64,000 bases of DNA from Pseudomonas fluorescens. Lineage in GTDB: Bacteria > Pseudomonadota > Gammaproteobacteria > Pseudomonadales > Pseudomonadaceae. The stretch lies in assembly GCF_019212185.1 (NCBI RefSeq), contig NZ_CP078138.1:912501-976500 (forward strand), written 5' to 3'. The notes under the pieces are model-generated. The model saw nothing but the letters and a program-made list of their open reading frames with translations. It did not search any database and was not told the DNA's origin. Position numbers and translations under genes: made by a program. Positions 31,527 through 40,768 of this stretch are shown one piece after another; position 1 is the stretch's first letter, and each line of letters starts with the position of its first letter.

Positions 31527-32930
31527 TTACTGCGCGACCGATACATTCCCGGCGCGCGCCACCCGCAAGCGGTAGGCAACGTACAGGATCGCGATCCACA
31601 CCGGGATCGCATACACCGAGGCGCTGATGCCCGGGATCATCAACATCACGCAGATGATCATGAACATGAACGCCAGGCACAGGTAGTTGGTGAAGGGCGA
31701 CCAGAAGGCCTTGAAGCCCGGCACCACGCCTTTGGCCTGCATGGCCTTGCGGAATTTCAGGTGAGTCAGGCTGATCATCGCCCAGTTGATCATCAACGAG
31801 GCAACCACCAGCGCCATCAACAGTTCCAGTGCGCTATGCGGCGCCACGTAGTTGACCACCACGCAGAGCAGGGTCACCAGCGCCGACACGCACAGGGCAC
31901 GGAACGGCACGCCGTTTTTGGTCAGTTTCATCAACGACTTCGGCGCATCGCCCTGGTCCGCCAGGCCGTACAGCATGCGGCTGTTGCAGTAGACGCCGCT
32001 GTTGTAGACCGACAGTGCAGCGGTCAGCACCACGAAGTTGAGGATCTGCGCTGCGGTGTCACTGCCGATCAGGGCAAAGATCTGCACGAACGGGCTGCTG
32101 CTGTAGGCATCGCCCGAGGCGCCGAGGGTCTGCAGCAGTTGGTCCCATGGGTACAACGACAGCAGCACGGTCAGGGCGCCGACGTAAAAGATCAGCACCC
32201 GGTAGACCACCTGGTTGATCGCCTTGGGAATCACTTTGCGTGGCTCGCTGGCTTCGGCCGCGGTGATACCCACCAGCTCCAGGCCACCGAAGGAGAACAT
32301 GATGAAGGCCATCGCCATCAGCAGGCCGGTGGTGCCATTGGGGAAGAAACCGCCGTGGTCCCACAGGTTGCTCACCGAGGCTTGCGGGCCGCCGGTGCCG
32401 CTGAACAGCATGTAGCAGCCGAGGACGATCATGCCGATGATGGCCACGACCTTGATGATCGCGAACCAGAACTCCGCTTCGCCGAACACCTTCACGTTCA
32501 TGGTGTTGATCAGGTTGACCAGCACGAAGAACACCGCCGCGCTGACCCAGGTCGGCACCTCGGGCCACCAGAACTGGATGTACTTGCCGACTGCCGTCAG
32601 CTCCGCCATGCCCACCAGCACGTACAGCACCCAGTAGTTCCAGCCGGACAGGAAGCCGGCAAAACCACCCCAGTAGTTATGGGCAAAGTGACTGAAGGAC
32701 CCGGCGACCGGCTCCTCGACAATCATTTCGCCGAGCTGGCGCATGATCAGGAAGGCGATGAACCCGGCAATCGCGTAGCCGAGAATCATCGAGGGGCCTG
32801 CTGACTTGAGTACGCCAGCGGAACCCAGGAACAAGCCTGTCCCGATCGCACCACCCAAGGCGATCAGCTGAATGTGTCGATTTTTCAGCCCCCGCTTGAG
32901 TTCGCCCTGTTGCTGTATTTGTTCCGCCAT
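31527..32930 (-). CDS. aroP: Aromatic amino acid permease AroP
   Basis: This 467-residue APC-superfamily permease has about 12 membrane helices. The N-terminus (GELKRGLKNRHIQLIALGGA then IGTGLFLGSAGVLKSAGPS) and segments such as FSFGGLELVGITAAEAS and VYNSGVYCNSRMLYGLA are nearly those of E. coli AroP, which imports Phe, Tyr and Trp with protons. The ATG at 32930 is preceded by AAGGT; the open frame upstream to 33113 overlaps antC and is rejected. It sits between kynA and antABC, which strongly suggests it feeds tryptophan into the pathway encoded around it. Confidence 0.9.
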   Translation of the reverse strand: MAEQIQQQGELKRGLKNRHIQLIALGGAIGTGLFLGSAGVLKSAGPSMILGYAIAGFIAFLIMRQLGEMIVEEPVAGSFSHFAHNYWGGFAGFLSGWNYWVLYVLVGMAELTAVGKYIQFWWPEVPTWVSAAVFFVLVNLINTMNVKVFGEAEFWFAIIKVVAIIGMIVLGCYMLFSGTGGPQASVSNLWDHGGFFPNGTTGLLMAMAFIMFSFGGLELVGITAAEASEPRKVIPKAINQVVYRVLIFYVGALTVLLSLYPWDQLLQTLGASGDAYSSSPFVQIFALIGSDTAAQILNFVVLTAALSVYNSGVYCNSRMLYGLADQGDAPKSLMKLTKNGVPFRALCVSALVTLLCVVVNYVAPHSALELLMALVVASLMINWAMISLTHLKFRKAMQAKGVVPGFKAFWSPFTNYLCLAFMFMIICVMLMIPGISASVYAIPVWIAILYVAYRLRVARAGNVSVAQ

Positions 32931-33007
32931 CTGCTTACCTTCTAGTTGTTTTGGTCCGGCTGTGTTGCACCCCGACAGCTTATTCAATTGGCGCCCGTTT
33001 GTGGCCG

Positions 33008-34030
33008 TCAGACGTTGCTTTCGGTGAATTTTTCGTAATAAAGCTGCACGTTTTGCAGATTTTGCGCGATCAGCCAGCTCTTGATCGATTCGACCATCGG
33101 CGGTGGTCCGCACACATACATGTCGGCGGCGGCATCGCGCAGTTCGCTGGCCTCGAAGTGCTCAGTGAGGTAGCCGCGCTTGCCGCTCCATTCTGGCGTC
33201 GGCTCGCTGACCACCTCGGTGTAGCGAAACCCGGGAATGCGCTGGGCGTAGGCAAGGATGCGCGCGCGCTCGCACAGGTCGGCGGCATCGCGTACGCCGT
33301 AGTACAGGTGCACCGGTTGCTCGCAGCCGCGCTCGGCCATTTCGTCGAGCATGCCGAGCATCGCCGACAGCCCGGTACCGCCGGCCACCAGCAGCAGTGG
33401 GCGAGTGATGTGGCGCAGGTAAAACGCCCCGAGCGGTGCTTCCAGCTCGATCCGGTCACCGACCTGGCAGCGCTCGCGGATGTAGTTGCTCATCACCCCG
33501 TCGGGCAGCAGGCGAATCAGGAATTGCAGTTGGTTCGCCGCGCTGGGGCGGTTGGCGAAGGAGTACGAACGCTTGCTCTCGGTGCCGGGAATCAGCAGCC
33601 GGGCGTACTGCCCCGGGAGGAAGTCCAGCGCCGGGGTGTCTGTGCCAAGGTCCAGGTGCAGGATCGCCGTGCTCGCCGAGACCTGGGTGACCTGGGTCAC
33701 CGTGCCGCTGAGTTGCGCCGGCCCGGCGGCGTTGCACAGGCTGGAAGCGAAATCGAAATAGAACGCCGCGTCGGATTTGACCCGGGTCTGGCAGGTGAGC
33801 ATTTTGCGCTGCTGCAGGTCGAGGCTGGAGAGGGCTTCCTCGTCCACATAGTCCTGGCTGTAGTCGCCGGATTCGCAGCGACCCTGGCAGGTGCCGCACA
33901 CGCCTTCGCGGCAGTCGAGGGGGATCTTGATGCCATTGCGCAGGGCGGCATCGAGCAGTATTTCGTTGGCCTGCACCGGAAAGAACAGCGTCTTGCCGTC
34001 GGCAAAGCTGAACGCAACCTTGTGGTTCAT
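33008..34030 (-). CDS. antC: Anthranilate 1,2-dioxygenase reductase component
   Basis: AntC (340 residues) passes electrons from NADH to the AntAB oxygenase. An N-terminal plant-type 2Fe-2S ferredoxin domain carries C40, C45, C48 and C80 (CREGVCGTC, LTCQT). It is followed by an FAD domain (RLLIPGTESKRSYSFANRPS) and an NAD domain (LLLVAGGTGLSAMLGMLDEM) ending in the CGPPPMVE motif. Similar reductases serve benzoate dioxygenase (BenC), but the adjacent antA and antR support anthranilate. Third gene of the operon, 12 bp after antB. Confidence 0.92.
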   Translation of the reverse strand: MNHKVAFSFADGKTLFFPVQANEILLDAALRNGIKIPLDCREGVCGTCQGRCESGDYSQDYVDEEALSSLDLQQRKMLTCQTRVKSDAAFYFDFASSLCNAAGPAQLSGTVTQVTQVSASTAILHLDLGTDTPALDFLPGQYARLLIPGTESKRSYSFANRPSAANQLQFLIRLLPDGVMSNYIRERCQVGDRIELEAPLGAFYLRHITRPLLLVAGGTGLSAMLGMLDEMAERGCEQPVHLYYGVRDAADLCERARILAYAQRIPGFRYTEVVSEPTPEWSGKRGYLTEHFEASELRDAAADMYVCGPPPMVESIKSWLIAQNLQNVQLYYEKFTESNV

Positions 34031-34042
34031 GCGCCGGTCTCC

Positions 34043-34534
34043 TCAGAGGTGGTAGAAATCGAGCACCGAGTTGATGGTGTCGTTGAGCAGCAGCACGTGC
34101 TTGCGGGCGATCAGCCAACTGCCGTCATGGGGCGTCAGGTGATAGGTGGCGGTGCCGTAGAACTGTTCGGAAGTGGCCAGGCGATAGAACAGCGTGTGCC
34201 AGTTCAAGCGCACTTCCAGCTCACCCTGGGGCAGTTCATTGATACGTACGTTGTTGATCAGGTGCAGGGTGCGCGGCAGCGGTGTGGCCGAGGCGGCCTT
34301 GCCGGTGCGCAGGCGGAACACCCGGTCTTCCAGGCCGGAACGGTTGGCGTAGTAGATCAGCGACATCTCGCGCTTGGGGTCCTGGGTATAGACGTGCTCC
34401 GAATCCCACTGCGGCAAGTGGAACTCGCTCTGCTCGGCGAACAGCTTGAGGTAGGCGTCCCAATCCTTGGCGTCGCACAGCTCGGATTTACGGTAGAAAA
34501 ATTGCTCGATCTGGTACTGCAATTGCGCATTCAT
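34043..34534 (-). CDS. antB: Anthranilate 1,2-dioxygenase small subunit
   Basis: This 163-residue beta subunit of the ring-hydroxylating dioxygenase has the NTF2-like fold that caps the alpha3beta3 oxygenase. Recognisable segments are IEQFFYRKSELCDAKDWDAY, YANRSGLEDRVFRLRTGKAA and TYHLTPHDGSWLIARKHVLL. The start lies 2 bp after the antA stop, implying coupled translation and matched stoichiometry. Confidence 0.92.
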   Translation of the reverse strand: MNAQLQYQIEQFFYRKSELCDAKDWDAYLKLFAEQSEFHLPQWDSEHVYTQDPKREMSLIYYANRSGLEDRVFRLRTGKAASATPLPRTLHLINNVRINELPQGELEVRLNWHTLFYRLATSEQFYGTATYHLTPHDGSWLIARKHVLLLNDTINSVLDFYHL

Positions 34535-34536
34535 GG

Positions 34537-35925
34537 TTACACCTCACGGAGTTTCAGGGATTTCGCGTCCAGGCCGTCGAGCAGGAATTTCTGCCAGTTG
34601 GCGTGCTGGTTGACGTAAAGCCCCTCGTGGGTGAACTCGGTGCCGGTCATCGCCGGCTGAATGCCGATCGCCTCGCTGTTGGGCGTAGGGCCGGTTTCCC
34701 AGCGATGGCTGCCTCGGGAAATATCACTCCAGCGCTCCAGACGGGCCTGGAAACCGCGTTGGGCTTCGCGGAATTCCACCAGATCGTCCGGCGTGCCGAG
34801 CCCGGAGACGTTGAAGAAATCCTCGAACTGGCGGATGCGGTTTTCGCGGTCGGCGGCCGACTCGTTTTTCACCCCCAGGCACTGGCTGATGATTTCGGTC
34901 TTGTTCCACGCCACCGGGCGAATAATGCGCAGCTGCGAGCTGATCTGGTCGAGGAAGAACAGGCTCGGGTAGATGTTCAGGTTGCGCAGGCGATGCATCA
35001 TCCACTCGGCTTTCTGCTGGCCGTATTCTTCGATCAGGCGCGGCATGATGGTCGCGTAGCCGGAGCGCACCGAGGGGTTGGGCATGTCGCTGAACAGCAC
35101 ACTGTGGCCGTTGTTGAAGGCGAACCAGCCGTCGTCGGTGTTGGCATCGCCGGCCCCCAGTTTGCTGTAGTCCAGGGTGCTGCCGTTGCTGGTGCCGTTG
35201 TCGCTGTTGACCTGCTGGCGGTGTTGCACGGTGGCCACGTAGTTATAGTGCACGGTGCTGACGTGGTAGCCATCGAGGCCGTTTTCGTTCTGCAGTTTCC
35301 AGTTGCCGTCGTAGGTGTAGGCCGACTTGCCGGGCAGCACTTCCAGTTCACCGGTGGGCGACTGGGCAACCATCATGTCGAAGAACACTTTCGAGTCGCC
35401 GAGGAAGTCTTCCAGGCTGTTGTCGCCATTGACGTCGAGGCTGATGAAGACGAAACCCTTGTAGCTCTCGATGCGAGCTTTTTTCAGGCCGCGAGTGGCC
35501 TTGTCGAAGCCTTCCGGGTATTCGCCCGGCGCCTTGACCTTGACCAGCCGGCCATCGCTTTTGTAGCACCAGGCGTGGAATGGGCAGGTGAAGGTCGACT
35601 GGTTGCCCTTGCCGACGCGGGTCAGGGTTGTGCCGCGATGCTGGCAGGCGTTGATCAGGGCGTTGAGCTGACCGTCACCGTCACGGGTGATGATCATCGG
35701 CTGGCGTCCGGCGCGCATGGTGATGAAGTCGTGGTTATTCGCCAGCTCGCTTTCGTGGCAGGCGTAGATCCAGTTCTTCTCGAAGATCAGTTCCATTTCC
35801 AGGTCGAACAGCTGCGGTTCGGTGAAGATGTCCCGGGCAATGCGGAACACCCCTTCGGCCGGACGGAAGTCCAGGCAGCCTTCGATAAATGATTTCCATT
35901 GCTCGACGTTTTTCTCGCCACTCAT
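34537..35925 (-). CDS. antA: Anthranilate 1,2-dioxygenase large subunit
   Basis: AntA (462 residues) is the catalytic alpha subunit that converts anthranilate to catechol with loss of CO2 and ammonia. The Rieske 2Fe-2S centre is formed by C94, H96, C114 and H117 (CQHRG...CPFH). The mononuclear-iron site is in NENGLDGYHVSTVHYN. The ATG at 35925 follows AAGGGG; the frame upstream to 35970 lacks a ribosome binding site. Closest relatives are BenA-type benzoate dioxygenases, but the antR partner and the kyn genes on both sides place it on anthranilate. Confidence 0.93.
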   Translation of the reverse strand: MSGEKNVEQWKSFIEGCLDFRPAEGVFRIARDIFTEPQLFDLEMELIFEKNWIYACHESELANNHDFITMRAGRQPMIITRDGDGQLNALINACQHRGTTLTRVGKGNQSTFTCPFHAWCYKSDGRLVKVKAPGEYPEGFDKATRGLKKARIESYKGFVFISLDVNGDNSLEDFLGDSKVFFDMMVAQSPTGELEVLPGKSAYTYDGNWKLQNENGLDGYHVSTVHYNYVATVQHRQQVNSDNGTSNGSTLDYSKLGAGDANTDDGWFAFNNGHSVLFSDMPNPSVRSGYATIMPRLIEEYGQQKAEWMMHRLRNLNIYPSLFFLDQISSQLRIIRPVAWNKTEIISQCLGVKNESAADRENRIRQFEDFFNVSGLGTPDDLVEFREAQRGFQARLERWSDISRGSHRWETGPTPNSEAIGIQPAMTGTEFTHEGLYVNQHANWQKFLLDGLDAKSLKLREV

Positions 35926-35996
35926 GGGTGTGTGCCCCTTGTTTTTGTTCAGGCTAATCGGTGCGCCCATTAGAGAGAGTGGGACGGGTGGGGGTC

Positions 35997-36025
35997 TATC
36001 CGCTTAGTCGGCGAAGGCAGTCCAT
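35997..36025. promoter_or_regulatory. Candidate AntR operator, antA-proximal copy
   Basis: A 29-bp element TATCCGCTTAGTCGG...TCCAT matches a second copy at 36198-36226 in the same orientation, 23 of 29 positions identical and 201 bp apart. It is 72 bp upstream of the antA start codon, a suitable position for an AraC/XylS-type activator site. On the antA strand it contains a partial XylS-like half-site (TGC...GACTA). AntR binding is inference. Confidence 0.5.
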
Positions 36026-36197
36026 AAAATTCACGGCTGCCTTAGTGCGCATTTTTGGCGGGTAACAACGGGTGCATTTTCTGGGCGGCGAATACTCAAT
36101 TTCCTGCGCCAGTTGATGAACGGGCGCACTGATGTCGCGCATTGATGTACTGTTTTGCCCAGTCTTGAATGCGCGGGTCGGCTTCTGGGCGTGGCGT

Positions 36198-36226
36198 TAT
36201 CCACTTAGTCGGTGATTGCTATCCAT
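36198..36226. promoter_or_regulatory. Candidate AntR operator, antR-proximal copy
   Basis: The second copy of the 29-bp direct repeat (TATCCACTTAGTCGG...TCCAT) lies about 100 bp upstream of the antR start. The conserved core CTTAGTCGG is identical in both copies. The 170 bp between the copies holds no gene. Confidence 0.45.
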
Positions 36227-36326
36227 CGGCTCAGCGCGCGCGTTCGCTGGTCTGGAATTTGCTCTGTTCAAGCCAGAGGTGCGCCGTCAGAGCGCGCTGA
36301 AAAAATATTGCCGTGGGTGCGCCGTG

Positions 36327-37334
36327 ATGAGTAGCAAAGCCGATCCGCAAAGTCGCGATATTCGTATCGATCACTATGACCTTGAAGGGGCCAGGACCTG
36401 GATGTCCGGTATCTGCGGCCCGCATCGCCTGGAAACCGCGACGCCAGAGCGGATTCGTTTTCACCACAGCGCAAACGTCTTCAAATCGATGGCCACCACC
36501 TTGGGCACCATCGAGTACGGCACCGACGTGACCGTCGATATCGAGGACGCTGAGCACTTCAGCAGCTACAGCCTCAGCCTGCCGTTGGTGGGGGAGCAGG
36601 AGCTGCGCAAGAACGGCGCCTTGCTCAGGTCCGATCGTGATCAGGGGGTAATCATTTCGCCCAACGAAAACCAGGTGCTGGCAATTTCCGGAGATTGCCG
36701 CAAGGTCCAGGTGGTGATCACCCGCGCGGCCATGAGCGAGTCACTCGAAGGCATTCTGCAACGCCCGCTGGACGCGCCACTGCGCTTCGAGCCGTTGATG
36801 GATGCGGTGGACGGTGCCTCGGCGGCGTGGTGGCGGATGGCGCGCTATTTCATCGCCGAGCTGGAGCACAACAGCGCGCTGTTCGATCAGGTGACCTTCA
36901 CCCGCGACATCGAAAGCTCGCTGATCAAGGGCCTGATCCTCGCCCAGCCGAACAACTACTCCGATGAGCTGCGCGAGGTGCTGGGGGTCAAGGTGCCGCA
37001 CTACCTGGTCCGCGCCAAACAGTACATCCACGACAACGCCCGCGAAGCGCTGTGCCTGGAAGATATCGAAATGGCGGCGGGGGTTTCGCGCTTCAAACTG
37101 TTCGAGGCGTTCCGCAAATACTTCGCGCTGTCGCCAATGGCCTATCTGAAGAAACACCGCCTGAACGCGGTGCGCCAGGACCTGCTGGAACACGGCCAGG
37201 CGCGCAACATCTCGGAAATCGCGATGGCCTGGGGCTTCACCCACATGGGCCGGTTCTCTGCTGAATATCGCAAGTTGTTCGAAGAGTCGCCCAGCGCCAC
37301 GGTGCAGCGCAACGAGTCGCGGCGGATGCGTTGA
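36327..37334 (+). CDS. antR: AraC/XylS-type regulator AntR
   Basis: This 335-residue AraC/XylS-family regulator is divergent from antABC. The N-terminal effector/dimerisation domain (cupin-like AraC_binding_2 type) runs to about residue 215. The C-terminal two helix-turn-helix motifs are LCLEDIEMAAGVSRFKLFEA and NISEIAMAWGFTHMGRFSAE. In other Pseudomonas AntR activates antABC when anthranilate is present. The ATG at 36327 is chosen for length against the family; an in-frame open stretch to 36216 lacks a convincing ribosome binding site. Confidence 0.9.
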   Translation: MSSKADPQSRDIRIDHYDLEGARTWMSGICGPHRLETATPERIRFHHSANVFKSMATTLGTIEYGTDVTVDIEDAEHFSSYSLSLPLVGEQELRKNGALLRSDRDQGVIISPNENQVLAISGDCRKVQVVITRAAMSESLEGILQRPLDAPLRFEPLMDAVDGASAAWWRMARYFIAELEHNSALFDQVTFTRDIESSLIKGLILAQPNNYSDELREVLGVKVPHYLVRAKQYIHDNAREALCLEDIEMAAGVSRFKLFEAFRKYFALSPMAYLKKHRLNAVRQDLLEHGQARNISEIAMAWGFTHMGRFSAEYRKLFEESPSATVQRNESRRMR

Positions 37335-37380
37335 GTCCGATTCCAACTGAACCCGGGTTTGGGCCCCTGTAGGAGGGGGG

Positions 37381-37854
37381 TTATTTGCGCACCACTAAAT
37401 CCAGCAAATCATCACGCTCCTTGATCTTCTGCAGAACGATTTCCGAGCGGATATCGGTGACCCCCGCCGTGCGATTCAACTTGCCGACGATGAAGTCCGA
37501 GAAGTGCTTGAGGTTGCGCGCCTGGACCCGCAGTACATAGTTGCTGGCGCCCGTCACCACATAGGCGGTGGCGACTTCCGGCCATGACTGGACCTTCTTG
37601 ATAAAGGTCTCGTGCCAGTCATCCACATCCTGGCGCAGCGACACATGAACGATCGCCTCCAGCTCCACGCCGAGGCGCTCGGCGCTCAGTTCGGCGCGAT
37701 AGCCAGTGATGATTCCCTCACTCTCCAGCAAGCGCAAACGGCGCAGGCAGGCCGAGGGCGACAGCGAAACCTTCTCCGCCAATTCCTGGTTACTGATGCG
37801 GCCGTCCTGCTGCAGAAAGTGCAGGATCCGCAGGTCTGTCGAGTCGAGTGTCAT
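37381..37854 (-). CDS. kynR: Lrp/AsnC-type regulator KynR
   Basis: This 157-residue Lrp/AsnC-family regulator has an N-terminal helix-turn-helix (RISNQELAEKVSLSPSACLR) and a C-terminal RAM ligand-binding domain (AYVVTGASNYVLRVQARNLK). It is divergent from kynU across 187 bp. KynR in P. aeruginosa activates the kyn genes in response to kynurenine, and the same role is expected here for kynU and probably kynBA. Confidence 0.88.
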   Translation of the reverse strand: MTLDSTDLRILHFLQQDGRISNQELAEKVSLSPSACLRRLRLLESEGIITGYRAELSAERLGVELEAIVHVSLRQDVDDWHETFIKKVQSWPEVATAYVVTGASNYVLRVQARNLKHFSDFIVGKLNRTAGVTDIRSEIVLQKIKERDDLLDLVVRK

Positions 37855-37890
37855 GGTTTGAATAAATCCGCGTTTTTGTCGGTGGAATTC

Positions 37891-37942
37891 GAATTTTCTT
37901 CGAGATAACTACTATACGGCCTCGCACTTTGCACGAAAATTC
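37891..37942. promoter_or_regulatory. Candidate KynR site between kynR and kynU
   Basis: GAATTTTC (37891-37898) and GAAAATTC (37935-37942) form an 8-bp inverted repeat in the AT-rich middle of the divergent promoter. Lrp-family proteins commonly bind such spaced AT-rich palindromes. Confidence 0.35.
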
Positions 37943-38041
37943 TCCAATGCTTCGTTCATTATTTGCTCATCGTGCTGATGCTTGAACGCCTGTGAATACG
38001 GCGTGCACCGGCCGCATGACATTTAAAGAACAGGACCGACA

Positions 38042-39292
38042 ATGACCACAAGAAACGATTGCCTGGCGCTCGATGCACAGGACACCCTGGCTCCCCTGCG
38101 TGATCAGTTTGCGCTGCCCGAAGGCGTGATCTACCTCGACGGCAACTCCCTTGGCGCACGTCCGAAGGCGTCCCTTGAGCGCGCGCAGGCGGTGATCGCC
38201 GAGGAGTGGGGCAACGGTCTGATTCGCAGCTGGAACAGCGCTGGCTGGCGCGACCTGCCACAGCGTCTGGGCGATCGTCTGGCCAGCCTGATCGGTGCCG
38301 GTGACGACGAAGTGGTGGTCACCGACACCACCTCGATCAACCTGTTCAAGGTCCTCGGCGCGGCTCTGCGGGTACAGGCCGAGCGTGCGCCGCAGCGCAA
38401 GATCATCGTCAGCGAATCGAGCAACTTCCCCACCGACCTGTACATCGCCCAGGGTCTGATGGACCTGCTGCAGCAGGGCTACAGCCTGCGCCTGGTGGAT
38501 GCGCCCGAAGAGCTGACCCAGGCCATCGACCAGGACGTCGCCGTGGTGATGCTGACCCACGTCAACTACAAGACCGGCTACATGCACGACATGCAGGCCA
38601 TGACCCAATTGATCCACGAGTGCGGCGCGCTGACCATCTGGGACCTTGCCCACTCGGCCGGCGCGGTGCCGGTGGACCTGCGCGGGGCCGATGCCGACTA
38701 CGCCATCGGCTGCACCTACAAATACCTCAACGGTGGCCCAGGCTCGCAAGCCTTCGCCTGGGTCTCGCCGAAGCTCTGCAATCTGGTCGCGCAACCGTTG
38801 GCCGGCTGGTTTGGGCACACCCGTCAGTTCGCCATGGAGTCGGCCTACGAGCCAAGCCAGGGCATCGCTCGCTACCTGTGCGGCACCCAGCCGATCACCT
38901 CGCTGGCGATGGTCGAATGTGGCCTGGATATCTTCGCCCAGACCGACATGCAGAGCCTGCGTCGCAAGTCCCTGGCCCTGACCGATCTGTTCATCGAACT
39001 GGTCGAACAGCGCTGCGCCGCCCACGACCTGAAACTGGTGACCCCGCGTGAGCACGCCAAGCGTGGCAGCCATGTCAGCTTCGAGCATCCCGAAGGTTAT
39101 GCGGTGATCCAGGCGCTGATCGCCCAGGGCGTGATCGGTGACTACCGCGAACCGCGGATCATGCGATTCGGCTTTACCCCGCTGTACACCAGCTTCACCG
39201 AGGTCTTCGATGCGGTGCAGATCCTCGGCGAAATCCTCGACCAGAAAACCTGGGCGCAAGCGCAATTCCAGGTTCGCCACAGCGTGACCTGA
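38042..39292 (+). CDS. kynU: Kynureninase
   Basis: KynU (416 residues) is a PLP-dependent aminotransferase-fold hydrolase that splits kynurenine into anthranilate and alanine. The PLP lysine is K227 in [16 protein letters not shown], as in the characterised Pseudomonas enzyme. [13 protein letters not shown] provides the Asp that pairs with the cofactor nitrogen, and [14 protein letters not shown] is the N-terminal signature. Its product is the substrate of AntABC, encoded 2-5 kb to the left. Confidence 0.95.
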   Translation: MTTRNDCLALDAQDTLAPLRDQFALPEGVIYLDGNSLGARPKASLERAQAVIAEEWGNGLIRSWNSAGWRDLPQRLGDRLASLIGAGDDEVVVTDTTSINLFKVLGAALRVQAERAPQRKIIVSESSNFPTDLYIAQGLMDLLQQGYSLRLVDAPEELTQAIDQDVAVVMLTHVNYKTGYMHDMQAMTQLIHECGALTIWDLAHSAGAVPVDLRGADADYAIGCTYKYLNGGPGSQAFAWVSPKLCNLVAQPLAGWFGHTRQFAMESAYEPSQGIARYLCGTQPITSLAMVECGLDIFAQTDMQSLRRKSLALTDLFIELVEQRCAAHDLKLVTPREHAKRGSHVSFEHPEGYAVIQALIAQGVIGDYREPRIMRFGFTPLYTSFTEVFDAVQILGEILDQKTWAQAQFQVRHSVT

Positions 39293-39310
39293 CACCCCCG
39301 GGATGCCTCG

Positions 39311-39341
39311 ATCCTGCTGCCGCTTTTGCCGGCAGCGGGAT
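39311..39341 (+). terminator. Hairpin between kynU and the OprD-family gene
   Basis: ATCCTGCTGCCG and CGGCAGCGGGAT form a 12-bp stem with one G-T pair around a 7-base loop. There is no proper T run after it, so it is better read as an attenuator or RNA-stabilising stem within a kynU-porin-permease transcript. Confidence 0.4.
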
Positions 39342-39394
39342 CTTGTCGTCTGAACAAAAGTTCTGTGCAAACACAATAATAAGGAGCACGCAGA

Positions 39395-40705
39395 ATGAAA
39401 TTGTCCCTTTGGCTCGCCTTGCCGCTCGCCATCAGCAGTAGCCTTGGTCAATGGGCGGTTGCCGCCGACAGCGGTTTCGTCGAAGACAGTAGCCTGACCC
39501 TGACCAACCGCAACTTCTATTTCTACCGCAACAACCTCAACAACCCCGGCGGCCAGAACTACCGGGAAGAGTGGGCCCACGGGATCATGCTCGACTACAG
39601 CTCCGGCTACACCCAGGGCAGCGTCGGGTTCGGCATCGACGCGTACGCGCAGTTGGGCCTCAAGCTCGACAGCGGCCGTGGGCGCACCGGCACCGGTTTG
39701 TTGCCGATCGACTCCGATGGCCGTCCCGAGGATGAGTACTCCGAGGCGGGCGGTGCAGTGAAAGCGCGTATCTCCCAGACCGAACTCAAGTACGGCAACC
39801 TGACCCCGCTCAACCCGGTGTTCGGCACCGGCAACGCGCGTCTGTTCACCCAGCATGCCAATGGCTTTCAACTGACCAGCCAGGAGCTGCAAGGGCTGCT
39901 GCTCGACAGCGGGCACTTCACCTCGGCCAGTGACAGCAACTCGAGCAACCACGACGGTGCGCTCAAGGCCCTGTACGCCGGAGTGGAAACCCGCAGCGTC
40001 GACTACCTCGGTGGTCGCTATGCACTGAGTGACCAGCTGAGCTTCAGCCTCTACGGTTCGGAGTTCAAGGACATCTGGCGGCAGTACTACGCCAACACCA
40101 ACTACAGTTTCGCGCCCGGCGAAAACCAGTCGCTGAACGTTGATTTCAACCTGTACCGCACCGACGACACCGGGCAAAGCCTGGCCGGGAAAATCGATAA
40201 CACCACCTGGTCGCTGGCCGCCGCCTACCAGCTTGGCGCCCAACGCCTGACCCTGGCCTACCAGCAGGTCGACGGTAATGAGCCGTTCGACTACCTGGGC
40301 TTCGATCGCCAGCCGGGTACGTCGATCTTCCTCGCCAACTCGATCCAGATTGTCGACTTCAACGCGCCCAACGAGCGTTCCTGGCAACTGCGTTATGACC
40401 TCGACATGGCCGCCTTCGGCGTGCCGGGGTTGAGCTTCATGTCGCGCTACGTCAACGGTGATCACATCGACGACAGCCACTACGATGGCGGGCCCAACGG
40501 CGCTTATGGGCGTTACGGCAGCGATGGCAAGCGCTGGGAGCGCGACATCGAGGCGCGGTATGTCGTGCAGTCCGGCAAGGCCAAGGACCTGTCAGTGCGG
40601 ATCCGCCAGGCCAGCCTGCGCTCCAGCGCCCAGGTAGCCAGTGCCGACACCACCGACAACAACGAAGTACGGGTGATCATTGAATATCCATTGAATATTC
40701 TCTGA
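39395..40705 (+). CDS. OprD-family outer-membrane porin
   Basis: This 436-residue substrate-specific porin of the OprD family is expected to form an 18-stranded barrel. A signal peptide is evident (residues 1-24, ending AVAADSGFVEDSSLTLTNRN). The family block NRNFYFYRNNLN, the YAGVETRSVDYLGGRYAL region and a C-terminal aromatic/hydrophobic strand (VRVIIEYPLNIL) are present. It follows kynU and precedes a permease on the same strand, so uptake of an aromatic amino acid, kynurenine or anthranilate is the likely job. The exact substrate cannot be read from sequence. Confidence 0.9.
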   Translation: MKLSLWLALPLAISSSLGQWAVAADSGFVEDSSLTLTNRNFYFYRNNLNNPGGQNYREEWAHGIMLDYSSGYTQGSVGFGIDAYAQLGLKLDSGRGRTGTGLLPIDSDGRPEDEYSEAGGAVKARISQTELKYGNLTPLNPVFGTGNARLFTQHANGFQLTSQELQGLLLDSGHFTSASDSNSSNHDGALKALYAGVETRSVDYLGGRYALSDQLSFSLYGSEFKDIWRQYYANTNYSFAPGENQSLNVDFNLYRTDDTGQSLAGKIDNTTWSLAAAYQLGAQRLTLAYQQVDGNEPFDYLGFDRQPGTSIFLANSIQIVDFNAPNERSWQLRYDLDMAAFGVPGLSFMSRYVNGDHIDDSHYDGGPNGAYGRYGSDGKRWERDIEARYVVQSGKAKDLSVRIRQASLRSSAQVASADTTDNNEVRVIIEYPLNIL

Positions 40706-40768
40706 CCCATGGCGGTATCGCCAGGGACTGGCTCTCTCCAAGAAAGACAAAATGCAGAGGCGTGAACG

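Noticed and set aside
37967..40480. 837-codon open frame opposite kynU and the porin
   Set aside because: Antisense shadow with low-complexity Val/Gln/Arg content; kynU and the porin are clear on the other strand.
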